Of a stretch of DNA of 64,000 nt, positions 35,094 to 43,745 are shown piece by piece (within the stretch, counting starts at the first letter, position 1; the number at the start of each line of letters is the position of its first letter). The translations under genes were made by a program, and so were the position numbers. Location of the stretch: contig NZ_JABGNA010000006.1 in the NCBI RefSeq assembly GCF_013149275.1, positions 310,001-374,000 of the forward strand, given 5' to 3'. The notes under the pieces were generated by a model. It was not told the DNA's origin, made no database searches, and saw nothing but the letters and a program-made list of their open reading frames with translations. This DNA comes from Mucilaginibacter sp. SG564. GTDB taxonomy: Bacteria > Bacteroidota > Bacteroidia > Sphingobacteriales > Sphingobacteriaceae.

Positions 35094-35825
35094 ATGGCCA
35101 CGGAAGCTGAAAACCCATCAATAGCCAATCCGGATCAGGTACCTGTACAGGTGTACTCCGATAACTCTATAGAAGTTGCGGCATTGCTTACGCTGTCTGG
35201 CGGTTTCCTGGATGTGTTTACCTATGTAGGGCATGGCGGGGTATTTGCCAATTCCATGACGGGTAACGTGGTGTTCCTGGGGATGTATACCGCTCAGGGC
35301 GACTGGCAGCAGGCCATGCACCATATTCCGCCCATTATAGCATTTTTGATCGGGGTGTTTATTGCCTACCGGATGCACCTGCCATCGGTATTAAAATATT
35401 TGCCTAAGCCCGCCTTAACTTGTTTGGGATTTGAGATCGTTGTACTCATAGCTTGCTCTTTCCTATCAGATTCTTTTCCGGATATTCCCCTGGTGCTGGC
35501 CATATCGCTGGTGGCGGCCATGCAAAATTCAAGCTTTACCAAACTGGAACAATGGACCTATAACTCCGTAATGACCACTGGCAACCTGCGCCGCTTTGCC
35601 GAAGCTTTTTTTCGGGGAACGATGCCCTCGCGTAACCCGGTTGCCTTGCGCGAAGCCAGGCTGTTTGGCTTTGTTTGCGTTTGTTTTTTGGCAGGCGCTA
35701 TCCTGGCTGCCTTAACTACCAAACCTATGCATGATTATGCCTTGTTTATACCCGCGGGTACTTTGCTCATCGCATTCGTTATTTGCTGGCGCAGGCAAAA
35801 AGCAAAAGTTTTATATTTTAAATAA
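35094..35825 (+). CDS. DUF1275 (YoaK-like) membrane protein
   Basis: 243 residues with about six membrane helices. The family signature is visible as SGGFLDVFTYVGHGGVFANSMTGNVVFLGM and AMQNSSFTKLEQWTYNSVMTTGNLRRFAEAFF. DUF1275 proteins are inner-membrane proteins of unknown role. A polar N-terminus of about 25 residues precedes the first helix. It follows a terminator and precedes aroE by 64 bp; co-transcription with aroE is possible but not shown. Confidence 0.88.
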   Translation: MATEAENPSIANPDQVPVQVYSDNSIEVAALLTLSGGFLDVFTYVGHGGVFANSMTGNVVFLGMYTAQGDWQQAMHHIPPIIAFLIGVFIAYRMHLPSVLKYLPKPALTCLGFEIVVLIACSFLSDSFPDIPLVLAISLVAAMQNSSFTKLEQWTYNSVMTTGNLRRFAEAFFRGTMPSRNPVALREARLFGFVCVCFLAGAILAALTTKPMHDYALFIPAGTLLIAFVICWRRQKAKVLYFK

Positions 35826-35889
35826 GAGGAATCTGCCTCCCACTGCTCAATAGTTTCCATAACTTATGAAATGTTGCTAATATTACGCC

Positions 35890-36690
35890 ATGAAACAATA
35901 CGGGCTTATAGGCTACCCCCTTTCACATTCTTTTTCAAAGAAATATTTTGCCGAAAAATTCAAGAACGAGGGTATCACTGATGCCGCTTACGAGCTGTAT
36001 CCGCTGGAAAATATCAAAGATCTGCAGGATCTGCTGGATGAACACCCCGACATCTGCGGCCTTAATATCACCATTCCCCATAAAGTTGCTGTGTTGCCCT
36101 TCCTGGATTGGATTGAGCATGATGCCCGCAAAGCCGGGGCGGTTAACTGTATCTGCGTAATTGCCGAAAGCCCACTGCAGGCAGCCTTTACCGGCGAAGT
36201 TGGCATCGGAGGGCATGATTTCAGGCTGGAAGGATATAATACCGACCTGTACGGTTTCGAGATGTCTATTCGTCCGCTCATTAAGGATTTTGAAGCAGAG
36301 GCTCTGGTGTTGGGTGATGGTGGCGCGGCAAAAGCGGTAAAATGTGTACTGGAAAACATGGGCATTGCCTTTAAAACGGTTACCCGCAAACCGCATCCCG
36401 ATCATATTTTGTTCAGCGATCTGAAACCGCACGATATCAAACGGCATAAGATCATTATCAATACTACGCCCATAGGTACTTCGCCCAAAATTGATGAATG
36501 TCCGCCGATACCTTACGAGGGCATAACGGATGAGCATTTGCTGTACGATCTGATCTACAACCCTGAAGAAACTTTGTTTTTAAGAAAAGGCCGGGAACAA
36601 GGCGCCGCAACCAAAAACGGTTATGAGATGCTGGTATTACAAGCCGAAAGATCATGGGAGATCTGGAACGCTAAAGATAACCGGGTATGA
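35890..36690 (+). CDS. aroE: Shikimate dehydrogenase
   Basis: 266 residues. The shikimate site is MKQYGLIGYPLSHSFSKKYF and GLNITIPHKVAVLPFLD, with the catalytic Lys. The Asp partner is in EGYNTDLYGF. The NADP motif is VLGDGGAAKAVKCVL, and the C-terminal KNGYEMLVLQAERSWEIW closes the fold. It reduces 3-dehydroshikimate to shikimate in aromatic amino-acid synthesis. Its stop overlaps the racemase start by 4 bp (ATGA), so the two genes are translationally coupled. Confidence 0.96.
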   Translation: MKQYGLIGYPLSHSFSKKYFAEKFKNEGITDAAYELYPLENIKDLQDLLDEHPDICGLNITIPHKVAVLPFLDWIEHDARKAGAVNCICVIAESPLQAAFTGEVGIGGHDFRLEGYNTDLYGFEMSIRPLIKDFEAEALVLGDGGAAKAVKCVLENMGIAFKTVTRKPHPDHILFSDLKPHDIKRHKIIINTTPIGTSPKIDECPPIPYEGITDEHLLYDLIYNPEETLFLRKGREQGAATKNGYEMLVLQAERSWEIWNAKDNRV

Positions 36691-37370
36691 AAAAAATTGG
36701 ATTAGTTGGCGGCATAAGCTGGACATCAACTTTAGATTATTACCGCTATATAAACGAAGGGGTTAATAAGAAATTAGGCGGACTGAATTTTGCTGAATGT
36801 GTTATTTACTCCTTAAACTTTGGCGACATACAAGCCAAAAGTTGGGTTGGTAGTTTTGAATTACTACTTAATGCTTGCGAGTCTTTAAAAAAAAGCGGAG
36901 TCGACAGTATTGTTTTATGTGCTAATACCGCCCATCTGTTTGCAGACAAACTTCAGGAGACAATCCAGTTGCCCATCATTCATATAGGCGTTGAAACTGC
37001 AAAAGCAGTAAATAAACAAGGATTTAAAAAAGTAGGACTATTAGGCACAAAGTTTACAATGGAAATGGACTTTTACAGGAAAAAACTGGAAGAACATGGA
37101 TTGGAGGTTTTGATTCCTGAAAAGCAAGAAACAAGAGATTTAATTCAGTATGTTGTAAAAGAAGAACTTGGCAGAGGAATAATAAAATCGACATCAAAAG
37201 AAAAATTTATTTCTGTTGTTAATGATTTAATTCAAGAGGGAGCAGAATGTATCATTTTAGGATGCACCGAAATCCCGTTATTAATTGGCCAAACAGACTT
37301 TTTAATACCTGTTTTTGACACAACAATTATTCATTCGCAAGCGGCTGTTGAATATGCAATCTCAATATAA
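36687..37370 (+). CDS. Aspartate/glutamate racemase family protein
   Basis: 227 residues. The two catalytic cysteines of the family are in VLCANTAHLFAD and ILGCTEIPLLI, with the N-terminal GLVGGISWTSTLDYYRYIN typical of aspartate-racemase-like proteins. It is expected to interconvert L- and D-aspartate (or a relative) without a cofactor. The DNA is visibly richer in A and T than aroE and gldD on either side, which hints at separate origin. It overlaps aroE by 4 bp and gldD by 17 bp. Confidence 0.88.
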   Translation: MKKIGLVGGISWTSTLDYYRYINEGVNKKLGGLNFAECVIYSLNFGDIQAKSWVGSFELLLNACESLKKSGVDSIVLCANTAHLFADKLQETIQLPIIHIGVETAKAVNKQGFKKVGLLGTKFTMEMDFYRKKLEEHGLEVLIPEKQETRDLIQYVVKEELGRGIIKSTSKEKFISVVNDLIQEGAECIILGCTEIPLLIGQTDFLIPVFDTTIIHSQAAVEYAISI

Positions 37371-37944
37371 ATATGTAAGCTTGTTACTTAGCACGCTGTT
37401 GTTCTTTGCAGCATGTGGCGGTAATCATGATTATTCGCCAAAACCAAGGGGATATTACCGCATCGCTTTTCCTAAAAAAGAATACCAGGATTATAGCGCG
37501 GGCTGCCCTTATTCTTTCAGCTATCCCAAATACGCGGTTATTGAACCCGACAGGACCAAAGGGGCCAAACCATGCTGGGTAAATATGCAGTTTCCGCAAT
37601 TTCATGCTACGCTGCATTTAAGCTATCAACCGGTAACATCAAAAAAAGTATTTAATGAGCTGGTAGAAGATGCCCGCACCTTCGCCTTTAAACATACGGT
37701 AAAGGCTACCTCTATTGACGAAGGCGTAATTGGATATGCCGACCGTAAGGTTTACGGCATCTATTACACCATTGATGGTAACGCGGCATCATCGGCACAA
37801 TTCTTCCTGACCGATAGCACCAAAAATTACCTGCGCGGCGCCCTCTACTTCAACTCCGAACCCCGCCTGGATTCTATTCAACCCGTGCTTAATTTTATCA
37901 AACAGGATATTGCTGTGATGATCAAGAGTTTTAAATGGAAGTAG
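37354..37944 (+). CDS. gldD: Gliding-motility-type lipoprotein GldD
   Basis: 196 residues from ATG 37354; the longer frame from 37315 would add residues ahead of a clear lipoprotein signal. KYVSLLLSTLLFFAACGG gives the lipobox Cys. The mature protein begins with the GldD hallmark YSPKPRGYYRIAFPKKEYQ. GldD is needed for gliding and for type IX secretion in Flavobacterium; many non-gliding Bacteroidota also keep it. No other gld or por gene is in the window. It overlaps the racemase gene by 17 bp. Confidence 0.9.
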   Translation: MQSQYKYVSLLLSTLLFFAACGGNHDYSPKPRGYYRIAFPKKEYQDYSAGCPYSFSYPKYAVIEPDRTKGAKPCWVNMQFPQFHATLHLSYQPVTSKKVFNELVEDARTFAFKHTVKATSIDEGVIGYADRKVYGIYYTIDGNAASSAQFFLTDSTKNYLRGALYFNSEPRLDSIQPVLNFIKQDIAVMIKSFKWK

Positions 37945-37993
37945 GATAGATGCAAGAGATAAGAATCAAGAGGTAAGACAAAAATTTAAAGTT

Positions 37994-38069
37994 GTCATCC
38001 TGAGCGGAGCGAAGGATCTTCTTCGGTATGCATGTTGCACAACAGATGCTCCACTTCGTTCAGCATGAC
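37994..38069. repeat. REP-like palindrome (GTCATCCTGAGCGGAGCGAA)
   Basis: Starts GTCATCCTGAGCGGAGCGAA and ends CACTTCGTTCAGCATGAC. It is a GTCAT-class element, the first of two in tandem. Confidence 0.75.
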
Positions 38070-38095
38070 AAATCATTTTGGAAAAAAGAAGGCCT

Positions 38096-38165
38096 GTCAT
38101 CCTGAGCTTGTCGAAGGACGTGCGCAGAGGCCCGCCCACCATGCTTCGACGGAGCTCCGCATGAC
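38096..38165. repeat. REP-like palindrome (GTCATCCTGAGCTTGTCGAA)
   Basis: Starts GTCATCCTGAGCTTGTCGAA and ends GCTTCGACGGAGCTCCGCAT followed by GAC. It ends 12 bp before the stop of the convergent E1 gene and so could serve as a terminator. Confidence 0.75.
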
Positions 38166-38176
38166 ATCCCGGTTGA

Positions 38177-40156
38177 TTAATAAGCAAGCAATTTCTCCAC
38201 CGTTTCATCCAGCCTGGCTTTCGCCAAAAACTGGTCTTCCAGAGCTTTGTTCATGGGGATAGCGGTATCCAGGCTGCCACAGCGCATTACAGGTGCATCC
38301 AGGTATCTAAAGCAATGCTCGGCTATGTGGGCAGCTATCTCGGCGCCGAAACCACTGGTGAGCGTGTCTTCGTGCAATACCAGGGCACGGCCGGTTTTCT
38401 TTACACTTTCTTCTACCGCTTCATGATCCCAGGGCAGCAGGCTGCGCAGATCGATGATCTCAAGGGATAGTTCCGGATGTTTTTCGGCATATTCCAAAGC
38501 CCAGTGTACACCCAGTCCAAAGGTGATGATGCTGACTTGTGTGCCTTGCTTTACTATATTGGCTTTGCCTATTTCAATCAGCACATCATTGTCGGGCACA
38601 TCGCCGCTGATGCTGCGGTACAGGTATTTATGTTCAAAATAAATAACCGGGTTTGGATCGTCAATAGCGGCCAATAGTAAACCTTTAGCATCTGCCGGAA
38701 AAGCGGGGTAAACCACTTTAAGTCCGGGGGTTTTGGTAAACCAGGCCTCGTTACTTTGCGAGTGGAAAGGTCCGGCGCCAGTACCTGCCCCTGTTGGCAT
38801 CCGCACTACCACATCAACGGCCTGTGCCCAGCGGTAGTGTGTTTTGGCCAGGTTGTTAATGATCTGGTTAAAGCCGCAGGTTACAAAATCGGCAAACTGC
38901 ATTTCAACAATAGCCTTGTAGCCGTTCAGGGCCAGGCCCATACCTGCGCCTACAATGCCCGATTCGCAAATAGGCGTGTTGCGCACGCGGGGTTTGCCAA
39001 ACTCTTCCACAAAGCCCTGGGTTATTTTAAATGCGCCGCCGTACTCGGCAATGTCCTGCCCCATAATCACCAGGTTGGGGTGTTTGCGCATGGCCTGGCG
39101 CAGGCCATCACTTATGGCATCAATATAACGTTTATGCGTTGCGGGGATAGCAGCAGGTTGGCTTACCGGGAACTGGTAAGGCTGATACATGTCACGCACT
39201 TCGGTTGCTATATCTGGTATAATGTCTACCTCATTGTAAACCTTTTCAAACTCGGTTTCGATAAGGGTGGTGATCTCTTTTTTAAATACCGGGATCCATT
39301 CCGGGCGGATCACGCCTTCGTCCAGTAAATATTTTTCGAAATTAGCTACCGGGTCTTTACCTGCCCACCATTCAAATAAATTTTGCGGAACATATTTGGT
39401 TCCCGATGCTTCCTCATGTCCCCGCATCCGGAAGGTCATACATTCCAGTAGTACCGGGCGCGGGTTTTCACGGATGCTTTCGTTGATCTCTTTAATGGTA
39501 TGGTAAACTTCCAATATATTGTTGCCATCTATGCGGCGGCCTTCTATGCCATAGCCTACAGCCTTATCCACCAGTTTTAAACAGTTGTATTGCTCATTTA
39601 CCGGGGTCGACAGACCATATCCGTTATTCTCAATCAAAAATATAACCGGCAGTTTCCAAACGGATGCGATGTTCAGCGCTTCATGAAAATCACCTTCACT
39701 GGTTGCGCCTTCGCCTGTAAATACCAGGGTCGATCTTTTCCGTTCGGCTAAAACATCGGCCAGGGCAATACCATCAGCCAGGGCCAGTTGCGGCCCCAGG
39801 TGCGATATCATCCCGATGATCTTATATTCCTGCGTACCGAAATGGAAAGAGCGATCACGCCCCTTGGTAAAACCCGAAGGCTTGCCCTGCCACTGCGCCA
39901 TCAATCTGGAGAGTGGTATATCGCGTGTGGTAAAAACGCCCAGGTTGCGGTGCATGGGCAAAATATATTCGTCGTTTTGCATGGCCAGGGTACTGCCCAC
40001 AGCAATAGCTTCCTGTCCTATTCCCGAAAACCATTTGCCGATACGACCCTGACGTAAAAGGATCAGCATCTTCTCTTCGATGAGGCGCGGCAGCAACAGT
40101 TTTTTGTAAAAAAAAATTAAATTTTCGTTATTCAGGCTTTTACGGTCAAAAATCAT
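38177..40156 (-). CDS. 2-oxo acid dehydrogenase E1, fused alpha and beta subunits
   Basis: 659 residues. The alpha-type part (1 to about 310) holds the thiamine-diphosphate motif VFTGEGATSEGDFHEALN...ENNGYG and RMRGHEEASG. The beta-type part (about 335-659) begins KRYIDAISDGLRQAMRKHPNLVIMGQDI and contains GAGTGAGPFHSQSNEAWF and DLRSLLPWDHEAVEES. It decarboxylates a 2-oxo acid, either branched-chain or pyruvate; branched-chain is favoured by similarity of motifs. The E2 and E3 genes are not in the window. Both halves are usually separate genes, but the fusion is common in Bacteroidota. Confidence 0.93.
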   Translation of the reverse strand: MIFDRKSLNNENLIFFYKKLLLPRLIEEKMLILLRQGRIGKWFSGIGQEAIAVGSTLAMQNDEYILPMHRNLGVFTTRDIPLSRLMAQWQGKPSGFTKGRDRSFHFGTQEYKIIGMISHLGPQLALADGIALADVLAERKRSTLVFTGEGATSEGDFHEALNIASVWKLPVIFLIENNGYGLSTPVNEQYNCLKLVDKAVGYGIEGRRIDGNNILEVYHTIKEINESIRENPRPVLLECMTFRMRGHEEASGTKYVPQNLFEWWAGKDPVANFEKYLLDEGVIRPEWIPVFKKEITTLIETEFEKVYNEVDIIPDIATEVRDMYQPYQFPVSQPAAIPATHKRYIDAISDGLRQAMRKHPNLVIMGQDIAEYGGAFKITQGFVEEFGKPRVRNTPICESGIVGAGMGLALNGYKAIVEMQFADFVTCGFNQIINNLAKTHYRWAQAVDVVVRMPTGAGTGAGPFHSQSNEAWFTKTPGLKVVYPAFPADAKGLLLAAIDDPNPVIYFEHKYLYRSISGDVPDNDVLIEIGKANIVKQGTQVSIITFGLGVHWALEYAEKHPELSLEIIDLRSLLPWDHEAVEESVKKTGRALVLHEDTLTSGFGAEIAAHIAEHCFRYLDAPVMRCGSLDTAIPMNKALEDQFLAKARLDETVEKLLAY

Positions 40157-40188
40157 AATGTAAAACTACTGAAGTTTTTAAAACTTTG

Positions 40189-40196
40189 TATGTTTG
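40189..40196 (+). promoter_or_regulatory. -7 promoter box TATGTTTG for the DUF4198 gene
   Basis: An exact TAnnTTTG match ending 19 bp before ATG 40216, in the 59-bp gap shared with the divergent E1 gene. Confidence 0.55.
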
Positions 40197-40215
40197 GTAA
40201 TCCTATCAGATAACT

Positions 40216-41067
40216 ATGAAACGAAACGGATTTTTACTCCTCGCATTATTATTGATCATTGGGTTTGCCGCCAGCTCACAGGATTATTTTTTATTGCCCG
40301 AAGTTTTCTATATGAAAAAAGGCGACAAGCTGAACTTGCACCTGTTAAGCGGTAATGAGTTTCAAAAAGACGCGGAATACCGGTATAAGGATGCCAAGCT
40401 CACCAAATTCATGTTGTATGAGGGATCAAAAAAAACCGATCTGACCCAGGCACCCAAAGATACAGCATCCAATATATTGAATTACAAATTAGAGAACAGC
40501 GGGATCGCCCTCATCGAGATGGTGAAAAGCGAAAGCGTAGAATCTGAAAGGAATAAATTTCTGAAATATCTGGACAACGAAGGTCTGGATAAAATAGCCG
40601 AGGATGCCAAGAACAGCAACCAGCAGTACTTTGTCGAAAAAACAAACCGGTATCTGAAAACGCTGATTTCCGTTGATAAGCCTAATGGAAAAGATTTTGA
40701 TAAACCACTGGGCGAGACCTATGAAATAGTGATACAGCAAAACCCATATAAAGCCAGCTATGGCGATGATGTAACCGCTAAAATATTATTTAAAGGCCAA
40801 CCCTTAAAAGATGCCGTGGTTATTGTATACACCCGGACAGTAAACGGTAATGTGTTCCCGCAAAAACTGAGCTCCGATGCCCAGGGACAGGTTTATTTTA
40901 AACTGAGCCGCGAAGGTATATACATGATCAGCTCGGTACATGTGGAAGCCTCGACCGATAAAAATGCCGACTTTGAAAGCTGGGGCGCCACTTTCACCTT
41001 CGCCTTCAGAAATGCGGATAGCTTGCCGAATACCTATAAAGAGTTTGGCTTTGGGGATAAGCATTGA
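40216..41067 (+). CDS. DUF4198-like exported protein
   Basis: 283 residues with a signal peptide (MKRNGFLLLALLLIIGFAASSQ). The mature N-terminus DYFLLPEVFYMKKGDKLNLHLLSGNEF resembles the DUF4198 family. The C-terminal domain (PYKASYGDDVTAKILFKGQPLKDAVVIVY and later GQVYFKLSREGIYMISSVHVE) is the immunoglobulin-like part of that family. Some relatives are linked to metal uptake or periplasmic binding, but the role is not established. It lacks the His-rich start of the nickel-associated forms. Confidence 0.75.
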   Translation: MKRNGFLLLALLLIIGFAASSQDYFLLPEVFYMKKGDKLNLHLLSGNEFQKDAEYRYKDAKLTKFMLYEGSKKTDLTQAPKDTASNILNYKLENSGIALIEMVKSESVESERNKFLKYLDNEGLDKIAEDAKNSNQQYFVEKTNRYLKTLISVDKPNGKDFDKPLGETYEIVIQQNPYKASYGDDVTAKILFKGQPLKDAVVIVYTRTVNGNVFPQKLSSDAQGQVYFKLSREGIYMISSVHVEASTDKNADFESWGATFTFAFRNADSLPNTYKEFGFGDKH

Positions 41068-41116
41068 GGTATATGTACGGATGTGCAAATATGTAGATGA
41101 TTAAAAAATATAGTTT

Positions 41117-41194
41117 GTCATTCTGAGCGAAGCGAAGAATCTATTCGCAGACATGCATATTGAAGATTAGATCCTTCACTGCGCTCAGGATGAC
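41117..41194. repeat. REP-like palindrome, preceded by a short ATGTGC word
   Basis: Starts GTCATTCTGAGCGAAGCGAA and ends TTCACTGCGCTCAGGATGAC: a GTCAT-class element between convergent genes. Just upstream (41073-41099) is GGATGTGCAAATATGTAGAT, a fragment of the ATGTGC word family seen at 50461, 54816 and 56966. Confidence 0.75.
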
Positions 41195-41221
41195 AAGTTC
41201 GGCTTAAATCACTGACGCTAC

Positions 41222-42265
41222 CTAAAATTTCACATATCCAAACGTTGTTAACTGCTTGCTGCTGCGGTTAGCATCTGTAATGATCAGCGCACCATCCCGG
41301 TAAAGGGTTATACCTTCCCAGTTATTTTTTGGTGCCGGGAATGCAGATGTCACCTGTTTCCAGTTTTTATCTTTCCGGTTGTTGAGCATCATAATGCGGC
41401 CATAGCTGGTGCTTTTCTTTTTCAGGTAATCCGGGTTTTGGCTGATATTATCTCCCAGATCCGGAATGCTTGTTTTTATATTTTCTTCCTGGTTTTTAAG
41501 TTGGTCGTTATTGAGGTAAGCATCATAGTCGCCATTCCAGAAGTAATTGATACCGTAGATCTTGTCGTCCTGGGTAGCGGTGATATCCGTTATCCTGAAA
41601 TAAAGGAACGGTACTTTGATGAGCAGTGGCTTTTTGTTAAAGGAGGTATCAATGAGATAGCCTTTGCCGCCACCAGGCATGCCGTTATATTCGTAATAAG
41701 CCAGCAGTTTTTTCTCCTTAGGCAGCCAGGTTACACTTTCAAAGCCCGCGTTATTAACGCGTAATGGTCTTTTAAGAGTAGCGAAATGCAGGGGATCAAT
41801 AGTGATGGTATTTTGCAGGGTATCCAGTTTGCCTTTGAGCAGAAAGCAATAATCGTAAGTATCATTGGTTTCGATAGATAAATAGGCGGTGTTGTTAACG
41901 ATGCTTATCGCTTCAAAACCTTCGTAGTAAGTTTTTACCGAATCGGGCAGTTGATTGAGGTTTTTAACGCGGACGGTCCGGTAAGCGGTTAAGGAAGTAT
42001 CTTTACCGTTAATCACCCGGCCAATGCTATCAGCCAGTAGACTGTAAATGAAAAAGTCGCCGTCGAGTTTTGTTTCTTTATGACTGCCATATTGCGGTTC
42101 CAGGTAAACCCGTCCGGCATATAGCGTCATGCCCGAAAATTCTTCGTTTACACTGTTGATATTTAGCGGAAGAGGGATGTTTTTATATGTGCTTTGGCTG
42201 TGAGCAATGGCTGGTAAAAATACTATGCTGATGAACAACGTGAGGTATAGATATTTTTTATACAT
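41222..42265 (-). CDS. Exported esterase-like/phytase-type beta-propeller protein
   Basis: 347 residues from ATG 42265, where MYKKYLYLTLFISIVFLPAIAHSQ forms a signal peptide; the longer frame puts 11 polar residues before it. The sequence EEFSGMTLYAGRVYLEPQY, YEGFEAISIVNNTAYLSIET and NNWEGITLYRDGALIITDAN fits the esterase-like-activity-of-phytase family, a secreted beta-propeller. The repeated F/WEGI motifs are the blade signatures. The substrate is unknown. It is monocistronic, with a word-type hairpin upstream. Confidence 0.7.
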   Translation of the reverse strand: MYKKYLYLTLFISIVFLPAIAHSQSTYKNIPLPLNINSVNEEFSGMTLYAGRVYLEPQYGSHKETKLDGDFFIYSLLADSIGRVINGKDTSLTAYRTVRVKNLNQLPDSVKTYYEGFEAISIVNNTAYLSIETNDTYDYCFLLKGKLDTLQNTITIDPLHFATLKRPLRVNNAGFESVTWLPKEKKLLAYYEYNGMPGGGKGYLIDTSFNKKPLLIKVPFLYFRITDITATQDDKIYGINYFWNGDYDAYLNNDQLKNQEENIKTSIPDLGDNISQNPDYLKKKSTSYGRIMMLNNRKDKNWKQVTSAFPAPKNNWEGITLYRDGALIITDANRSSKQLTTFGYVKF

Positions 42266-42346
42266 GAATATTTTAAATGGATGTTTAAAGGTAGCCAAAT
42301 CGTTTAGTTTTAAAAATGCAAAGGCGATGCTAAAAGCCCAAGGCGC

Positions 42347-42389
42347 AAAGCCTAAAGCTTCTTTTTATATAATAATAGCTTTAGGCTTT
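42347..42389. repeat. Word-type hairpin, AAAGCCTAAAGCT arms
   Basis: AAAGCCTAAAGCT (42347-42359) and AGCTTTAGGCTTT (42377-42389) pair exactly around an AT-rich loop. Further variants of the same word flank it (AAAAGCCCAAGGC before, GAGCTTTAGGCTC after). It lies in the promoter region shared by moxR and the propeller gene. Confidence 0.7.
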
Positions 42390-42532
42390 CTGCTTTGAGC
42401 TTTAGGCTCAGGAAAACTTATATATTTACGGCAATCGACAAAAATTTAACAAATTTTAACATTTAAGAGGGCATTTTTTTTGGCGAAAAAATGTTAGTGT
42501 GAGTAAGTTTGCCTACCGAACAAAAAAGAAGC

Positions 42533-43588
42533 ATGGAAGAATTAAAAAGTAATACCGAAAACGTTTCATCAGGCGCTGTTACGGGTAGCGTATCATATTC
42601 AACCGATATCAGGGCGCTGAATGAAATGATACAAAAAGAAAGCGCTTTTATCGATATCCTGAGAATGGAATTGGATAAGGTGATCGTTGGACAAAAATAT
42701 ATGGTGGAGCGATTGCTGATCGGTTTGCTGGCCGACGGGCATATCCTTTTGGAAGGTGTTCCGGGACTGGCGAAAACGCTGGCCATCAACACGCTGTCAA
42801 AAGCTATTCAGGCCGATTACAGCCGCATCCAGTTTACGCCCGATCTGTTACCTGCCGATTTGCTGGGAACGATGATATACAACCAGAAAAAAGAAGAGTT
42901 CATCGTGCGTAAAGGTCCGCTGTTCTCTAACTTTATCCTGGCCGATGAGATTAACCGTGCACCTGCCAAAGTACAAAGCGCGCTGCTGGAAGCGATGCAG
43001 GAACGCCAGGTAACTATTGGCGATAATACCTTCCCGCTGCCAAACCCCTTCCTGGTACTGGCTACCCAGAACCCGATTGAACAGGAAGGTACCTACCCGC
43101 TGCCCGAAGCCCAGGTTGACCGTTTTATGCTTAAAGTAGTGATCGGCTACCCCGAGAAGGAGGATGAAAAAAGAATTATCCGCGCCAATATATTACCAGG
43201 CGGCATGCCAAAACCAACGGCCGTTATCAAACCCGAGGAAATTGTGCGTGCCCGCAAAATTGTAAGGGAAGTGTACATGGACGAAAAAATAGAGCAATAC
43301 ATTGTGGATATTGTTTTCGCTACCCGTTTCCCTGAGCAATTTAAACTGGCGCATTATAAAAACCTGATCACTTTTGGCGCGTCGCCAAGGGCCAGTATCA
43401 ACCTGGCGCTGGCCGCAAAAGCTTACGCGTTCATTAAACACAGAGGTTACGTGATCCCTGAGGATGTGCGTGCTATTTGTCATGATGTACTGCGTCACCG
43501 TATCGGTTTAAGCTACGAGGCCGAAGCAGAGAACATCACCTCAGAAAATATTATTACAGGGATATTGAATGTGGTAGAAGTACCGTAA
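42533..43588 (+). CDS. MoxR-family AAA+ ATPase, first gene of the Bat operon
   Basis: 351 residues from ATG 42533; a TTG 8 codons upstream is less likely. Walker A is LEGVPGLAKTLA, Walker B FILADEINRAPAKVQSALLEAMQER, and sensor motifs lie in LVLATQNPIEQEGTYPLPEAQVDRF. MoxR ATPases act as chaperones with VWA-domain proteins, and in Bacteroidota they head the Bat (aerotolerance) operon, as here. The DUF58 gene follows after a 157-bp gap that holds a word-type hairpin. Confidence 0.93.
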   Translation: MEELKSNTENVSSGAVTGSVSYSTDIRALNEMIQKESAFIDILRMELDKVIVGQKYMVERLLIGLLADGHILLEGVPGLAKTLAINTLSKAIQADYSRIQFTPDLLPADLLGTMIYNQKKEEFIVRKGPLFSNFILADEINRAPAKVQSALLEAMQERQVTIGDNTFPLPNPFLVLATQNPIEQEGTYPLPEAQVDRFMLKVVIGYPEKEDEKRIIRANILPGGMPKPTAVIKPEEIVRARKIVREVYMDEKIEQYIVDIVFATRFPEQFKLAHYKNLITFGASPRASINLALAAKAYAFIKHRGYVIPEDVRAICHDVLRHRIGLSYEAEAENITSENIITGILNVVEVP

Positions 43589-43620
43589 GAAAAGAATCAA
43601 GAGATAAGAACCAGGATAAA

Positions 43621-43728
43621 AGAATCAAGATATTAAAAGTCAGGAATCAAGAAATAAGAAGCAGTAAATGAATTGCGGCGGGAGTTTAAGATTTTGTCTT
43701 GATTCCTGACTCTTGATATCTTGATTCC
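43621..43728. repeat. Word-type hairpin between moxR and DUF58 (ATCAAGA words)
   Basis: Two 32-nt arms (43621-43652 and 43697-43728) are complementary at 29 positions. They are composed of repeated short words such as GAATCAAGATAT and CAGGAATCAAGA. The loop is 44 nt. Additional ATCAAGAGATAAGAA words precede the first arm. Confidence 0.75.
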
Positions 43729-43745
43729 TTCTCCCCCCAAACGCT

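Noticed and set aside
38032..38262. A 76-codon plus-strand frame in the REP pair after gldD
   Set aside because: It is made of REP sequence and runs into the convergent E1 gene.
43589..43745. Possible CRISPR-like array in the ATCAAGA word region
   Set aside because: The words vary in length and order, form inverted arms, and have no regular spacers or cas genes nearby.
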